Shown piece after piece: positions 36,177 to 48,590 of a stretch of DNA of 64,000 bases (position 1 is the first letter of the stretch; the number at the start of each line of letters is the position of its first letter). A model generated the notes under the pieces. It worked only from the letters and a program-made list of their open reading frames with translations, was not told where the DNA came from and did no database searches. This stretch comes from Homalodisca vitripennis. Taxonomy: Eukaryota; Arthropoda; Insecta; Hemiptera; Cicadellidae. Location of the stretch: the NCBI RefSeq assembly GCF_021130785.1, contig NW_025776231.1, positions 248,001 through 312,000 of the forward strand. Direction: 5' to 3'. The position numbers and the translations under genes were made by a program.

Positions 36177-37935
36177 CCCGATACATAAATAACGCTCTGT
36201 CGGTTCAACCACAGCCAAAGGACGGCAAATCAATATTTCCTGCGTTACTGAACATTGATGTGTACTCTCCAGTCGTCACGTCATGTGCGCTCTCAGTTGT
36301 AATTGAACCAACAGGTTAAATGTCCCGATACATAACTCACGCTCTGTCGGTTCGGTCACAGCCAAAGGACCACAACGCACTATTTCCTGCGTTATTGAAC
36401 ATTGATGTTTACTTTCCAGTCGTCACGTAATTGTGAGCTCTCATTTGTAATTGGACCAACAGGTTAAATATCCCGATACATAAATCACGCTCTGTCGGTT
36501 CGGCCACAGCCAAAGGACCACAACTCACTATTTCCTGCGTTATTGAACATTGATGTTTACTTTCCAGTCGTCACGTAATTATGAGCTCTCATTTGTAATT
36601 GGACTAACAGGTTAAATATCCCGATACATAAATCACGCTCTGTCGGTTCGGCCACAGCCAAAGGACCACAACGCACTATTTCCTGCCTTATTGAACATTG
36701 ATGTTTACTTTCCAGTCGTCACGTAATTGTGAGCTCTCAGTTGTAATTGGACCAACAGGTTAAATATCACGATACATAAATCACGCTCTGTCGGTTCGGC
36801 CACAGCCAAAGGACCACTAGTCACTATTTCCTGCGTTATTGAACATTGAAGTGTACTCTCCAGTCGTCACGTAATGTGCGCTCTCAGTTGTAATTGAACC
36901 AACAGGTTAAATGTCCCGATACATAACTCACGCTCTGTCGGTTCGGTCACAGCCAAAGGACCACAACGCACTATTTCCTGCGTTATTGAACATTGATGTT
37001 TACTTTCCAGTCGTCACGTAATTGTGAGCTCTCATTTGTAATTGGACCAACAGGTTAAATATCCCGATACATAAATCACGCTCTGTCGGTTCGGCCACAG
37101 CCAAAGGACCACAACTCACTATTTCCTGCGTTATTGAACATTGATGTTTACTTTCCAGTCGTCACGTAATTGTGAGCTCTCATTTGTAATTGGACTAACA
37201 GGTTAAATATCCCGATACATAAATCACGCTCTGTCGGTTCGGCCACAGCCAAAGGACCACAAAGCACTATTTCCTGCGTTATTGAACATTGATGTTTACT
37301 TTCCAGTCGTCACGTAATTGTGAGCTCTCAGTTGTAATTGGACCAACAGGTTAAATATCACGATACATAAATCACGCTCTGTCGGTTCGGCCACAGCCAA
37401 AGGACCACTAGTCACTATTTCCTGCGTTATTGAACATTGAAGTGTACTCTCCAGTCGTCACGTAATGTGCGCTCTCAGTTGTAATTGGACCAACAGGTTA
37501 AATATCCCGATACATAAATCACGCTCTGTCGGTTCGGCCACAGCCAAAGGACCACAACTCACTATTTCCTGCGTTATTGAACATTGATGTTTACTTTCCA
37601 GTCGTCACGTAATTGTGAGCTCTCAGTTGTATTTGGACCAAAATTTAAATATCCCGATACATAAATCACGCTGTTTCGATTCCGTCACAGCTAAATGACC
37701 ACAACTCACCATTTCTTGCGTTATTGAACATTGATGTGTACTTTCCAGTCGTCACGTCATGTGCGCTCTCAGTTGTAATTGGACCAACAGGTTAAATATC
37801 ACGATACATAACTCACGCTCTGTCGGTTCGGCCACAGCCAAAGGACCACAACGCACTATTTTCTGCGTTATTGAACATTGATGTGTACTTTCCAGTCGTC
37901 ACGTTAATATGCACTCTCAGTTGCAATAAGGCCAA
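36177..37935 (+). repeat. 148-bp satellite, 12 copies, with a four-monomer higher-order repeat
   Basis: Monomers start CCCGATACATAAATCACGCT at 36177, 36324, 36472, 36620, 36768, 36915, 37063, 37211, 37359, 37506, 37653 and 37800 (147-148 bp apart). Monomers 2-5 and 6-9 match one-to-one in diagnostic variants: 'cataactcacg…ggtcacagcc' in 2 and 6, 'ggactaacagg' in 3 and 7, 'gtaattggacc…atatcacg' in 4 and 8, and 'ggaccactagtcac…gaagtgtactctcc' in 5 and 9. The higher-order unit is therefore 591 bp. Monomer 11 is the most diverged. Confidence 0.95.
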
Positions 37936-38107
37936 CATATGAAATATAAATTCATATATACATTTCATTCTTTGTTCAACTTTTATGTACTAAAAACATT
38001 GCAAAATACATTATCTGAATTTAGAGAGAGTATCGTTTTCAAATCCTAGTATAAATATTTCACATTTTATATTTTGTGTTGTTGTCCACATGTAGGTATG
38101 TGTTAGT

Positions 38108-38330
38108 TACAATTTAATTGGTTGAGCGTTAGTGAAGTCTATTAATTGGGAGGCTGGAAGCATAGTGTTTGTCTATCTGTCCGTCACGAGAACTATGAAC
38201 ATTTTGCTCTATGACATTTTCCTGAGAGTTCGCAAATATCTTGACATATATCTTAAAGGCAAGAATATTTGCAACGCAAAAGTGGCACAATAAACTAAGC
38301 ACAAAGAGGATTTCTTTTTTATTTGCCTTC
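38108..38330 (+). repeat. Candidate short interspersed repeat
   Basis: GGTTGAGCGTTAGTGAAG followed by 'gggaggctggaagcatag', 'tctgtccgtcacgagaac' and 'gttcgcaaatatcttgac' resembles a dispersed arthropod repeat and shares its first block with the foreign segment at 12.04 kb. It has no TIR, tail or promoter box that would fix its class. Confidence 0.35.
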
Positions 38331-39254
38331 GTTCAGTGATACAAGAAATCAGTAATATACTACGTTACAGTGGGCATTAGGCGGGTGTCCGGAAAAATCC
38401 TGTTTCCTTCACAAAATATTTCTATCGTCAAAAACAAACCTCAAAAAAAACCTAACCACAGCCGAATGACATTTTAAAATGTTACATGACACCTCAGTGA
38501 AGTCTATTGTATGCCAATTTGGTATAAGTGTTCAAAAATGTGTTAAAATTTGATATGGAAAAAACACTCTAATATGAAGCGATTTATAATTATTAGTATT
38601 ATATTGTCATGAAATTCAGATTTAATTGCTTTGTTTATACAATGCCACATATCTGTGAATGGACATTGTTATTTATTTATATGACAACAAGTAAGACTGC
38701 TGGCATAACAGATCAGTATTAAACAAAATGTAGGGCAGCTGATAACAAGTTTAAAATATCTAATGAAAAATAATAATACATTTTACGATTACAAGCATTA
38801 CCTTTTCTGTCTATAGACTCTACAGAAATAAAAACTATCTGTTCGGTCTTACAATAAGTCGTTATTGATCATTTTATACAAGTAAAGTTAATAAAGTTCC
38901 ATTCACTGAGAAAAAAACAAAATAATACAACGCTACTTCTACAACAACCGCTGTTCACAACATCTCTTTGCTTCGCATGGAGCCAGCAAATCTATAATTT
39001 CCGGGTAAAAAGTTTCTCTTAAATGTATGACTTGATAATAGCAAAGGATACATCATTTATCATACCGAACTATCAGTTACCCTTAGGTTAACAGTGGTTA
39101 GAAGGAAGTCTCATTGAATATAATCTCTGTTTGTATCGTTATCCCTCTTATTACGCTTCCAATTTGAATAGTATTTTGCCATAATACTAATAATGAATCA
39201 ATTGAAAAATTAATTGATAAAATCAACATATTTGACTAAATAAAATATTAATTT
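38331..39254. other. AT-rich sequence, nothing recognised
   Basis: No gene or repeat supported. Confidence 0.5.
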
Positions 39255-39496
39255 GGTCTGTATTGTTGCCATACAATACTAATAATGTTTTCCAGCAGAC
39301 ATGCTGCAGTGTTTATGATTCACTAATGAAGACGGAATTCTTATTAACAATTTATTTGTAGTAAGCGTCGATGAAATTTAAGTAATATACTAATACGAAC
39401 AATATCTAACAACCTTTAAGTTGTAACTGTTTTCTCGGTAATATTTCTCAACTGATATTTATTTTTTCATCTTTCTCGGAAAATAAAACGAAAGAT
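39255..39496 (+). repeat. Local duplication, copy 1
   Basis: Shares 'attcactaatgaagacggaattctt', 'aacaacctttaagttgtaac' and 'tctcggaaaataaaacgaaa' in the same order with 39958-40199, about 703 bp downstream. Alignment by eye is continuous over about 240 bp with scattered substitutions. Confidence 0.8.
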
Positions 39497-39957
39497 GGAT
39501 TACAATAATAAGACAGACATTATATGAATTTAAAGGACCACTGTTGCTAAATAAGAATCAATGATACAGATTAATTAATTTGAACAACTAACTAATTTAG
39601 AAAAATCTTTTAACGGATATCGGTAATTTATAGAGTGATACAACAAATACTGAAATGCCGACAACCCGTTAAAACTAATATAGGAAGTAATGGTTTTAAA
39701 TATTATACGAGTTATTTTATGTAATGAGATGAAAACGAATAACAATAAAATAAAATTTAAATTATTATTTGATACAATTTCAATAAGATTATCCAAAACA
39801 CAAGAACAATAGTCGTAAAGCCTTCATGGGGAAACTGATGTGTATTTAAAATTGCAAAATAACTTTAAATTTTATTTTTAAATAATAATTCATGTTTATC
39901 AACCAATCTACGTATTTAAGTAAAAAAAAATACGTAACGTAAATAAAATAAAATAGT

Positions 39958-40199
39958 TTAGTCTGCATTATTGCCATAAAGTATTAATCATTTTGTCTAG
40001 CAGAAACGCTGCTATGTTTATCATTCACTAATGAATACGGAATTCTTGTTAACTATGTATTTGTAGTAGGCGTCTATGAGTTTTAAATAATATAGTAATA
40101 TAATCAGTACTTAACAACCATTTAGTTGTGACTTTTTATTTGGTTATATTTCTCTGATATTTATTTTTTTACCTTTCTCGGAAAATAAAACGAAATATA
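39958..40199 (+). repeat. Local duplication, copy 2
   Basis: Partner of 39255-39496. Copies are separated by unrelated AT-rich sequence containing a TAATAC-rich stretch. Confidence 0.8.
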
Positions 40200-42970
40200 G
40201 CGTACAACAAGGTCCTATCTTTTATTGTTAACGATTCAATCAATTTAAAAAGTGAAACATAGCATACGCATTTAGCGTCCGTAAATATGTAAGAGGTCTA
40301 AACTCATTCATTAACCAAATCGTAGGAATTTATGTTTCATTTATAAAAATATATTGTAATATGCGATTTATTTTTTATCATTTTATACGTTTTATTTCTG
40401 TGTTTCTCTCCAGACCCATAGCTCTCGTCTCTTTAATTTGTTTTATTATTTACAAGTTGAACCCCTAAATAAAATTGCTTGGAACTCACTGTGAGTAATG
40501 TAATTTTAATATCCGTTAATGTTGGAGAAGAGTGCCGACACATCCACGGCCACGCATGCAGAGAATGTGCGATGCGTGCTAACGGACGGGGTTTATAGCG
40601 CCTCAGATTCCGGAAGTTCCAACGGTTTTATTGTGAAGTGTAGTTATGCTCGTAGCCGGCCTTCAGCACACGCCCTTATCACTTTACAGTTAATACTTTG
40701 AACAAATAGTAAAATGCTATGAAATATACGTTATTATGATGAGGCTGTACTGGTGGTAATATTCATTCTAGTAAAACATATATAAAACGGTTTTAAATAC
40801 CTCTACAGGCTAACATTCAGTTGTGGAACAATAGGGTGAGTCTTAACTTGGTACTAAATATATTGTACTTCATTGTTTAAATATTAAAAACATATATCAT
40901 TTACAACAATATTTAAAGGTACTGGGATGTATATTAAATATTAATTCAGAATGAGTTATGTTCCATAATTTTTACACAAAAAGAAATGAGTGACAATCTT
41001 ATAATGTTTATATTATGCAGTAAAGCTCAAGTTCGTTTCTCAACATTTAGCCCTGACGTTAATAATTGTTACGAGTATTAAACTTATTGTGAAGTTAGAC
41101 TAAAAATGGGCCTCTGTTCTGCCGGAAGCTAACGACACAGATGATGGAATAACGGATGTAATCTATGTAGATCAGAGTTTAGATAGAAGTATAGACTGAC
41201 GACACATTGCTCGTAACATCTTTTCCATGGCGTAATACGATTAATTAAAAAATATATTCCATGGGCTAATCACATCTTTTACATCACCTAACGAGCGAAT
41301 TTCTTAGTTTATTCCAAGTCAAAACACTACAATCATTTACAGTGTATGCTAACTACCTAAATCGTAATAAAATTTACAAATAAATATTTATGTAATTCCA
41401 AATTAAATATGAAAGGTTTTGGTTAGGTTATCTATAATATAAAATAAATAAAAAATAGTGAAGAGAGACTCAAAAGTATTCTCCAAATGGAAAGAAAAGT
41501 ACCGAGATATGTATGTCTGTTTAATAAAAAAACATAAATGTTTCTTTGTTGCTACAAATAAATAAAAAACATGTAGTTTTTATTTATTTGACATGTCTTC
41601 ATAACGTAAAATACAATTGTACAAATACGCGTTATACAATTTGTTGTTTAACACAATAATTCATATAACGGCTTTAAAGAATGATAGCAATAAATCATAG
41701 CAACTGTTTAAAATTAACGTATTAGTTGTATTATTAATATTTTAATCTTTCAACAGATTATTATAGTTTATAGTTATAGTTATTATAGAAAATTATAGTT
41801 ATTTCACTTTGTTGGTTTCTGAAATAAAAATAAATCCTATCAAACATAAACTAGCAGCCATACGAGCATTGCTTGTATTTTACTTTTAGATCCTCCTGGT
41901 CAAAGAACAATATCCTCAATCTTATGAAGTGAGCTTTATTAGACCCTATGTTATCGGAAAAAGTGTTTTTAAGCTTATTAAGAGCTTTAAGAAACGTATG
42001 GTTAGGTAACAAATATAAAGTACAAAAGTTTGTTTATGTACAGTATTCATCTAAATTTACAGTGACTAAGCACTGCAGTCTTATACATTCTGAGGTGTCA
42101 AATTCCGTCATTAGTAAAAATGGAAAAGGAGCTTCATAATTTTATATGGTAAATATTACTAAACCTTGAATATTTTAATGTAACCTTTAACATTTCTTTT
42201 ATTATTTCATCACATCAGTGTCAAATATATTTTACACTTAGGAACTTAAAATATCAATATTGAAACCACATAGAAACTAGTATGATTACGGTATAGCTTC
42301 CAAATAATTAGTAGAACGAAATGCCGTTTAAAACTTTAGAAAGATTTACGTGTCTCTTTAACCTGATTATATGAAGCTGTTTGACACTTTTTACATCACA
42401 CTGTATTTTATAGATTCCAATGAAGGAATTAGGCGAACTTCTATCTGGGTAGAACGTAAAAGTTATGTTCTTTAAAATGCTTCTATTTATAATAGAAAAT
42501 TTTAATTATTAACTTGGAAATGTTTATAGTATTATTTTGGGTACAATTTATAGGTAATACTTATATTTGTTTGAATTCTAAACAAAATTATCTCTGTTAA
42601 GTTTGTTTGCGGGGAACTGAATGAAGCATTTTCTGTAAATTGTACAAATTAACGATTTTTAAATTTAACATATTTTTGTACTAATATACCACGATGGTTG
42701 TTATATTTCAGCTAGTAGATTCCAAACGTATTACATAAAAGGTTGTCTACTTTAGTTATAACATTAACATCTCCCACACTTCAAGACAGGTGTTGCATGC
42801 GGTAGTACACGTGCAAGAGCCCTATTGGATTTTAATACATATTTCAGATTTACACAAGCCAGAATAATATTAACAGGACGTAGAAATATTATGGCAATCT
42901 TAAGTAAGGGACAAAGTACGTCCTTTCTCTAAACATGGGGCTATATCAAAGCTGTTCGAGTGGCCAGGGA
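40200..42970. other. No gene recognised
   Basis: A small less AT-rich island lies at 40519-40660 (GCCGACACATCCACGGCCAC…), the only such patch here, but its 60-codon open frame shows no family signature. The rest is AT-rich. Confidence 0.45.
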
Positions 42971-42974
42971 ACAA

Positions 42975-43400
42975 CGTAAATAAATAAATATAAATGTCTT
43001 TATTTGTCGAGCGGACATTAAAGTACAAACTCTGCTTTTCGTGACAACTCCTAACAAATTATACAAACTTCATTATACACAGATTACACAAAAATAAAAT
43101 GACGAGTAACATTTATCAATTAAGTATTCCTGCAACACTTTTCTTAAATTTTAAGAGGCTGGGGTTTCTTATTGCAGTGGGAAAAGTGTCTAAATGCCTT
43201 TTTACCTGTCTCTAATCTTGTCCTTGGTAGGCGTAATAGACCACTTTGTCGAGTACAGCGCTGACTCACCTCATGGCTAAAAACCAGCTTTCTTCTAAGA
43301 TATTTTGTCCTTCCCTTCTGAAGAACCTTATGAATCAGCTTAACCGTTTGAAGATGGGTGCAACCCTCCACCGAAATCACCCCAGCACTAAATCGGTACT
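42975..43400 (-). pseudogene. LINE reverse transcriptase C-terminus, 5'-truncated, with A/T-rich 3' tail
   Basis: The minus strand (43380 to 43144) is open for 78 codons: a 'LIHKVLQKGRTKYL' helix, then 'SQRCTRQSGLLRLPRTRLET' and 'GKKAFRH', ending in a TAA. The word order R-S-x-x-LL-x-(V/L)PRTRL…G-x-x-AF matches the C-terminus of CR1/Jockey-like reverse transcriptases. Downstream on the same strand, at about 43012-42980, an AATAAA signal is followed by repeated ATTT units, which would be the 3' end of the element. No RT catalytic motif remains. It is in the opposite orientation to the neighbouring fragment at 44.3 kb. Confidence 0.65.
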
Positions 43401-44324
43401 CGCTAATGTGCTGAAAAGTACCCGCATATCTGGTCCTGTCAGTGACAGAGAGTGTCGATAAATTATATTATCTGACCATATATCATCGATGTAAAAATAT
43501 CGTGATCACATATCGCTACAACTCTCACATATTTAGGACATTATATGTTATAACAGTTGAAAGTTTTCATATGCTAAACATGAAAAACAAGCGAAACTGG
43601 TTTATTTTATAAGACAATACCCATGGAACGTGAAACGTGAAATAAACAGGTCAGATCAGCTAAGACCTTGGTTAATAAGTTAGAAGTAATATAGTTAGGA
43701 ATCTGGCTTGGCAGCTAGTAGAGGGTCTCAGCTTTTAATACAATCGGCGCCCACAGCACGTTATCGTACTCCCTAGGCAGAGTGTTATACTCACACATCT
43801 ACCCGTAGCTGATTCAGTTACAGATAAAAAGCCTATAATTTACAAAGTATTTTAGTTTGTGCAGTAATATTATAAAACTACATTGAAGGTAGGAAAATAT
43901 TATATTAAATTAAAAACAAATACAACAATAGAAGCTTTGCAATGTAAGTTCGCATTTGAAAATAATAAATTGTACATAAAACATCTTTAAAATTTGGTTT
44001 TCTCTACAGGTACAAGAGCTTGGTATATCCTGGAATTTTCAAAATTGTTAACTGATCAATAAATTTATGCAAAAGTCCATTATATAAGTATAGATTCCTT
44101 CCAATGCAATACTGTGAGTAGGTATGTCAATAAATAATGTCCTAACGTTAACACCAATATTTCAGCAAAAAATCAATACTGTACTAGAACCAGAAACGTC
44201 ACTTGGAATAACAAACTGGGGCCAGAATTTCTGCAGCAAATCCTAAAGTGAATTCCTCAAAAATAAATGTCCTGACTTTCGCAATGCTATCAGGAGGGCC
44301 AAATGACGTTTATTTTTAAATATT

Positions 44325-45095
44325 TATCGAAAATTCCTGGATCAGGGATTGATGTTTAATGCTCATATTGATAATAATTGCTCGAAATTTACGTTTTTGA
44401 AGTGCTCAGCCAAATACTGCTATATTCAGGTTCTGGTGATGACGTATTATGGCTTGAATTACCCTCACCTTACGAATAGTTTAGTGTTCAGGGGAACAAG
44501 CACAATCGGACACTTCTACAGAGTTTTACAAAATCCAAAGACAAGCGGCTCGGATAGTCGCACGATTAAGTAGGGAGATTCATGCAAAGAAGCCTTTAGA
44601 GTATTGAAGATACCGACTCTCCTGGGTCTCTAAATTTTAGAGACAACATTCTATATGTCTGTGACTAGCGGACGAGACATGCATATGAAACACGAGGCAG
44701 AGATCGGACTGGGAGACACAGGACGGGAGTGTACGATTTCTCTTCACAGGCAGAAGTTCACTTATCATCATTTACCTCGTTCAATAAAAAATTCCATAAC
44801 GCCCAATGCTTTAAAACATTGTTTGAAACGCTTTTTAGTGCTTAAAATATTTTAAATTGACGAGTTTACAGCATACGACTTAGTGACAACTAGCAGACTG
44901 GCAACAAACGTTGTAAGTGGGAAAACTGGTAAGAATAAATGAAGTGTGATTGATAAAACTTTATGTTTGTTGTTTGCTTGTATGTTTAGTTTCAATGTAT
45001 TGTGACTGTGTGAAATTAAAATTTAATATTGACAATGTTACGTTATGTTTTTGGCAATAAAATGACTTTCGTTCATTGATATTCGTTCATTGACA
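44325..45095 (+). pseudogene. Jockey/CR1-type LINE, C-terminal RT fragment and 3' end
   Basis: Plus-strand words in order: 'DQGLMFNAHIDNNCSK' (44335), 'YCYIQVLVMTYYGLNYPHLT' (about 44418-44480), then after several frame changes 'ETRGRDRTGRHRTGVYD' (about 44690-44735) and 'LPRSIKNSITPNALKHCLKR' (about 44775-44835). These match, domain by domain, the C-terminal region of the minus-strand fragment at 14.3-15.1 kb, so both belong to the same broad LINE group. A 3' UTR follows and ends in AATAAA near 45057 plus a short repeated tail (attcgttcattga twice), typical of LINE 3' ends. At least three frameshifts; no activity is possible. Confidence 0.75.
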
Positions 45096-45446
45096 TCCAC
45101 TGTTAGTTACAAATGATCTAATGGTATTTATTTCGACCTACACTGTGCACAGCAATTGTTTTTATTATATTATTATTTAGTTTAACATGGTAAAAGTATC
45201 CATGTACATGTATTGAATCAAAAACCTACCTCATATTCAAAGTATTAGTGACTCTTCACCACTTTATTGAGTCGTTACGTTGAGATGTATGGGAAGGTAT
45301 GTGCTAACAGAGATACTTGCAGTATTTGAACATCAGTTATGCAGAACAGTTGTATAATTACTCTTATGATTAATTTGAAAATATTAGGTAATTAAATATT
45401 TAAATGGAACAAATTAGACAGTCCACACAGTTCCAGAGATTTAATA

Positions 45447-46787
45447 CAGGGTGGCGCAGAGAAACGGGAAGTTTTGAAGTTGTTATTAGTACACCTGTAA
45501 GTCTCGTAGGAGTGGGAGACGGAAGTCATGATGTTAAGTAGTAAAGGTCATTTTGTTGAGATGGAGCAGTGGAGTGGTGCGGAGCGTGTCGTTGCTGTGA
45601 GAGCGTATTACAAAAATGGTGATAGTGTATCATCTGCACAACGAGTGTTCCGACACCATTATGATATTCCTCCCCGCGGTTGAGTTCCTTCTTCACATGC
45701 CATATCATCATGGGTTCGGAATTTTGAATAGACTGGTTCGGCCTTAAATAAAAAGTCTCCTGGGCGTGTAGTGACTGTTCGAACCCCAGAAAATGTTGTT
45801 GCAGTGCGAGTTACAGTGGAAAGGAGTCCGCGACGTTACGTACAAAAAATCGCTTCACCACTGCGACTTGAGCGTCGGAATGTGCAAAGAATATTGAACG
45901 GCCTGCAATTTCATCCTTAAAAGCTTCAGATTGTTAAGGCTCTAAAATTAGGTGATTTATGATTACAATTTTGTAAACAGTTACTGACTAAAATCAATGA
46001 GGACGCATATTTCCTTCAAAATCTTTGGATATCTGATGTAGCCCACTATCGTTTAAATGGGCATGTTAATAAGCAGAACATGCGTTACTGGTCTCGTAGA
46101 AATCCCGGTGAACTTTATCAACGTCCGTTACACAGCCTTAAAGTTAGTGTATGGTGTGCAGTGTCTTGTCGAGGGATAATTACTTCTTTCATGATGGTAA
46201 TGGTTCCACTGTAACTGTCAAATCTGAACGTTACATTCATATGCTGGAGACATATTTTTCTCCTCAGCTTCGTGCTTTTCCAGTTATTGACATTCAGCAA
46301 ACCTGATTTTAACAGGATGGAGCCACCTCACACACTGCAAATCTGTCAATGGCAACACTGAGGCGTTTGTTTTCGGAGCGCATAATTTCAAGGAACGCTA
46401 ACGTCACTTGGCCTTCACGGATTCAGACTTTAAGTATGCGACTTCTTTCAATGGGGATATCTAAAGAGCGTTGTGTACCAGAATAGGCCAAGAAATCTTC
46501 TTGAGCTCAAGACTCAGATTGAAGAACACATCGCCAACATCCCAGAGAACACATTGCGTCGCACAATGATAAGTTTTCGAAATCGATTGAATGAATGTGT
46601 TAGGTGAAATGGCCAACAATTAACTGATGTTTTTTTTTAAACAGCGACTAACTTTATTGTTATTTCCAACATTTCTCATGTAATTTCCACTCTTGCATAA
46701 CTTATTTTAAGCATGAAAAAGTTGTTTGTACAATTTATTGGTTTATTATGATTATTTCAAAATTTCCCATTTCTCTGCGCCACCCTG
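45447..46787 (+). mobile_element. Full-length, inactive Tc1/mariner element (DD41D type)
   Basis: Terminal inverted repeats of about 32 bp (CAGGGTGGCGCAGAGAAAYG…) lie at both ends and the element is flanked by TA at 45445-45446 and 46788-46789, the standard Tc1/mariner target duplication. The 1341-bp length is normal for an intact element. It holds one degraded transposase gene. Confidence 0.93.
45561..46635 (+). pseudogene. Mariner-type transposase, DD41D (rosa-like), many stops
   Basis: ATG at 45561 opens MEQWSGAERVVAVRAYYKNG, a helix-turn-helix N-terminus, then a second DNA-binding region with 'GRVVTVRTPENV' and 'LRLERRNVQRIL'. The catalytic core shows D1 in LWISDVAHYRLNG (family usually DEAH), D2 in QDGATSHTANLSM and D3 in CDFF. 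By eye about 41 residues separate D2 and D3 once the frame break beside D3 is taken into account, which is the spacing of the DD41D/rosa group. The tail 'EEHIANIPENTLRRTMISFR' is typical. In-frame stops occur near 45681, 45729, 45918 and 45958, beside D2 near 46305, and near 46603; a frameshift lies near 46434. It cannot make an active enzyme. Confidence 0.88.
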
Positions 46788-46789
46788 TA

Positions 46790-47435
46790 TAAGGAGGATG
46801 TAACAAAACTTCAGAACGATGAAGCCTGAAAGCAAGCATTTTACCGATAGTGTACCCCCACTAGAAAGGCTAACACCTTATTAAAAAGAATAATTTAAAG
46901 TTTAAAGTTTAGTACATAATCGTTACCTCCAATGATGCAGTGTGAGACCGTGCCTTCCTAAATGCTAATAAAACTTGACTCTTGTGTTCTTATGTTCCTT
47001 TGTACTAAATGTTTTAAAGAAAATGTCAAAGCTGTATTTAAAATATCAAAATTTTTGCCATTCATTTGGAATTCACCGCCACAAATGTCTTTGTGCTTAA
47101 GTGTAGTCTTTAATATTTCAATTTCTTATTTTTCAAGACTCTTGACTAACGTTACAATAGTTTATCATTTACCTAATTTATTCAATTTCTACAAGTGTGG
47201 TAAATTAGAAACATATGAAAATGTAAAACGTAATTGTTTAGTTCATTATTCAAATATTGTAAATTTTAAGAAATGAAATGTTTCGATAACAACCGCAGAA
47301 TCGTATTCAAAACAAAACCTGATATATTATATTAGTGGCATGAAAAATACCTCATGTATCAGTAAGCTCAATCTATATAAGGTTTGCAGTGAAAACACAA
47401 ATCGTAGATAATGCACATAAATCCATAGGCTTTGA
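46790..47435. other. AT-rich sequence, no gene supported
   Basis: A 104-codon open frame (46962-47276) is present but is rich in Phe/Leu/Asn and has no recognised motif, start context or neighbour; it is left uncalled. Confidence 0.45.
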
Positions 47436-48590
47436 GTGGTGACGATCTATCTATGTATTATGCGTGTCCTCCCGCATATATTACAGTCAGATTGTAATAC
47501 AGATGTGTTGTACATGAGAGCTGGGCTGGGGGGCTGATCCCAAATTTATATATGATTAGTATGTGGTTTTGTTACTGTTATGATTGAAACTCATTACAGT
47601 TATCTCTGTATGTTTGTCAATATTGGGGTGGCGACGACTCAATCTATGCATTATGTTTGTCCTCCCGCATATATTACAGTATGATTGTAATACAGATGTG
47701 TTGTACGTGAGAGCTGGGCTGTGAGGGTGATCCCAAATTTATATATGATTGGGATGTGGCTTCGTTACTGATATGATTGGAACTCATTACAGATATCTCT
47801 GTTTGTTTGTCTATATTGGGGTGGCGACGACTCAATCTATGCATTATGTTTGTCCTCCCGCATATATTACAGTATGATTGTAATACAGATGTGTTGTACG
47901 TGAGAGCTGGGCTGGAAGGGTGATCCCAAATTTATATATGATTAGTATGTGGTTTTGATACTGTTATGATTGAAACTCATTACAGTTATCTCTGTATGTT
48001 TGTCAATCTTGGAGTGGTGACGACTCAATCTATATATTGTGTGCCCCCTCGCATATATTACAGTCAGGCTGTAATACAGATGTGTTGTACGTGAGAGCTG
48101 GGCTGTGAGGGTGATCCCAAATTTATATATGATTGGGATGTGGCTTCGTTACTGATATGATTGGAACTCATTACAGATATCTCTGTTTGTTTGTATATAT
48201 TGGGGTGGCGACGACTCAATCTATGCATTATGTTTGTCCTCCCGCATATATTACAGTATGATTGTAATACAGATGTGTTGTACGTGAGAGCTGGGCTGGA
48301 AGGGCGATCCCAAATTTATATATGATTAGTATGTGGTTTTGTTACTGTTATGATTGAAACTCATTACAGTTATCTCTGTATGTTTGTCAATCTTGGAGTG
48401 GTGACGACTCAATCTATATATTGTGTGCCCCCTCGCATATATTACAGTCAGGCTGTAATACAGATACGCTGTACGTGAGAGCTGGGCTGTGAGGGTGATC
48501 CCAAATTTATATATGATTGGGATGTCGCTTCGTTACTGATATGATTGGAACTCATTACAGATATCACTGTTTGTTTGTCTATATTGTTTA
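47436..48590 (+). repeat. ~192-bp satellite, 6 copies, alternating dimers
   Basis: Monomers start at 'gtggygacgactcaatctat' at 47436, 47628, 47821, 48014, 48205 and 48398 (191-193 bp). Two types alternate in their second half: type A ends 'gggatgtggcttcgttactg', type B 'gattagtatgtggttttg'. Dimer period is 384-386 bp. All contain 'gcatatattacagt' and 'gtgagagctgggctg'. Confidence 0.95.

Noticed and set aside
31765..37935. Regular direct repeats that might suggest a CRISPR array
   Set aside because: The repeated units are contiguous 104- and 148-bp monomers without unique spacers, and the genome is eukaryotic.
40519..40701. 60-codon open frame in a less AT-rich patch
   Set aside because: The patch stands out in composition, but the peptide has no recognisable feature and no neighbouring exon was found.
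46962..47276. 104-codon plus-strand open frame
   Set aside because: Composition typical of AT-rich DNA, no motif, no splice or promoter context and no homologous word I recognise.
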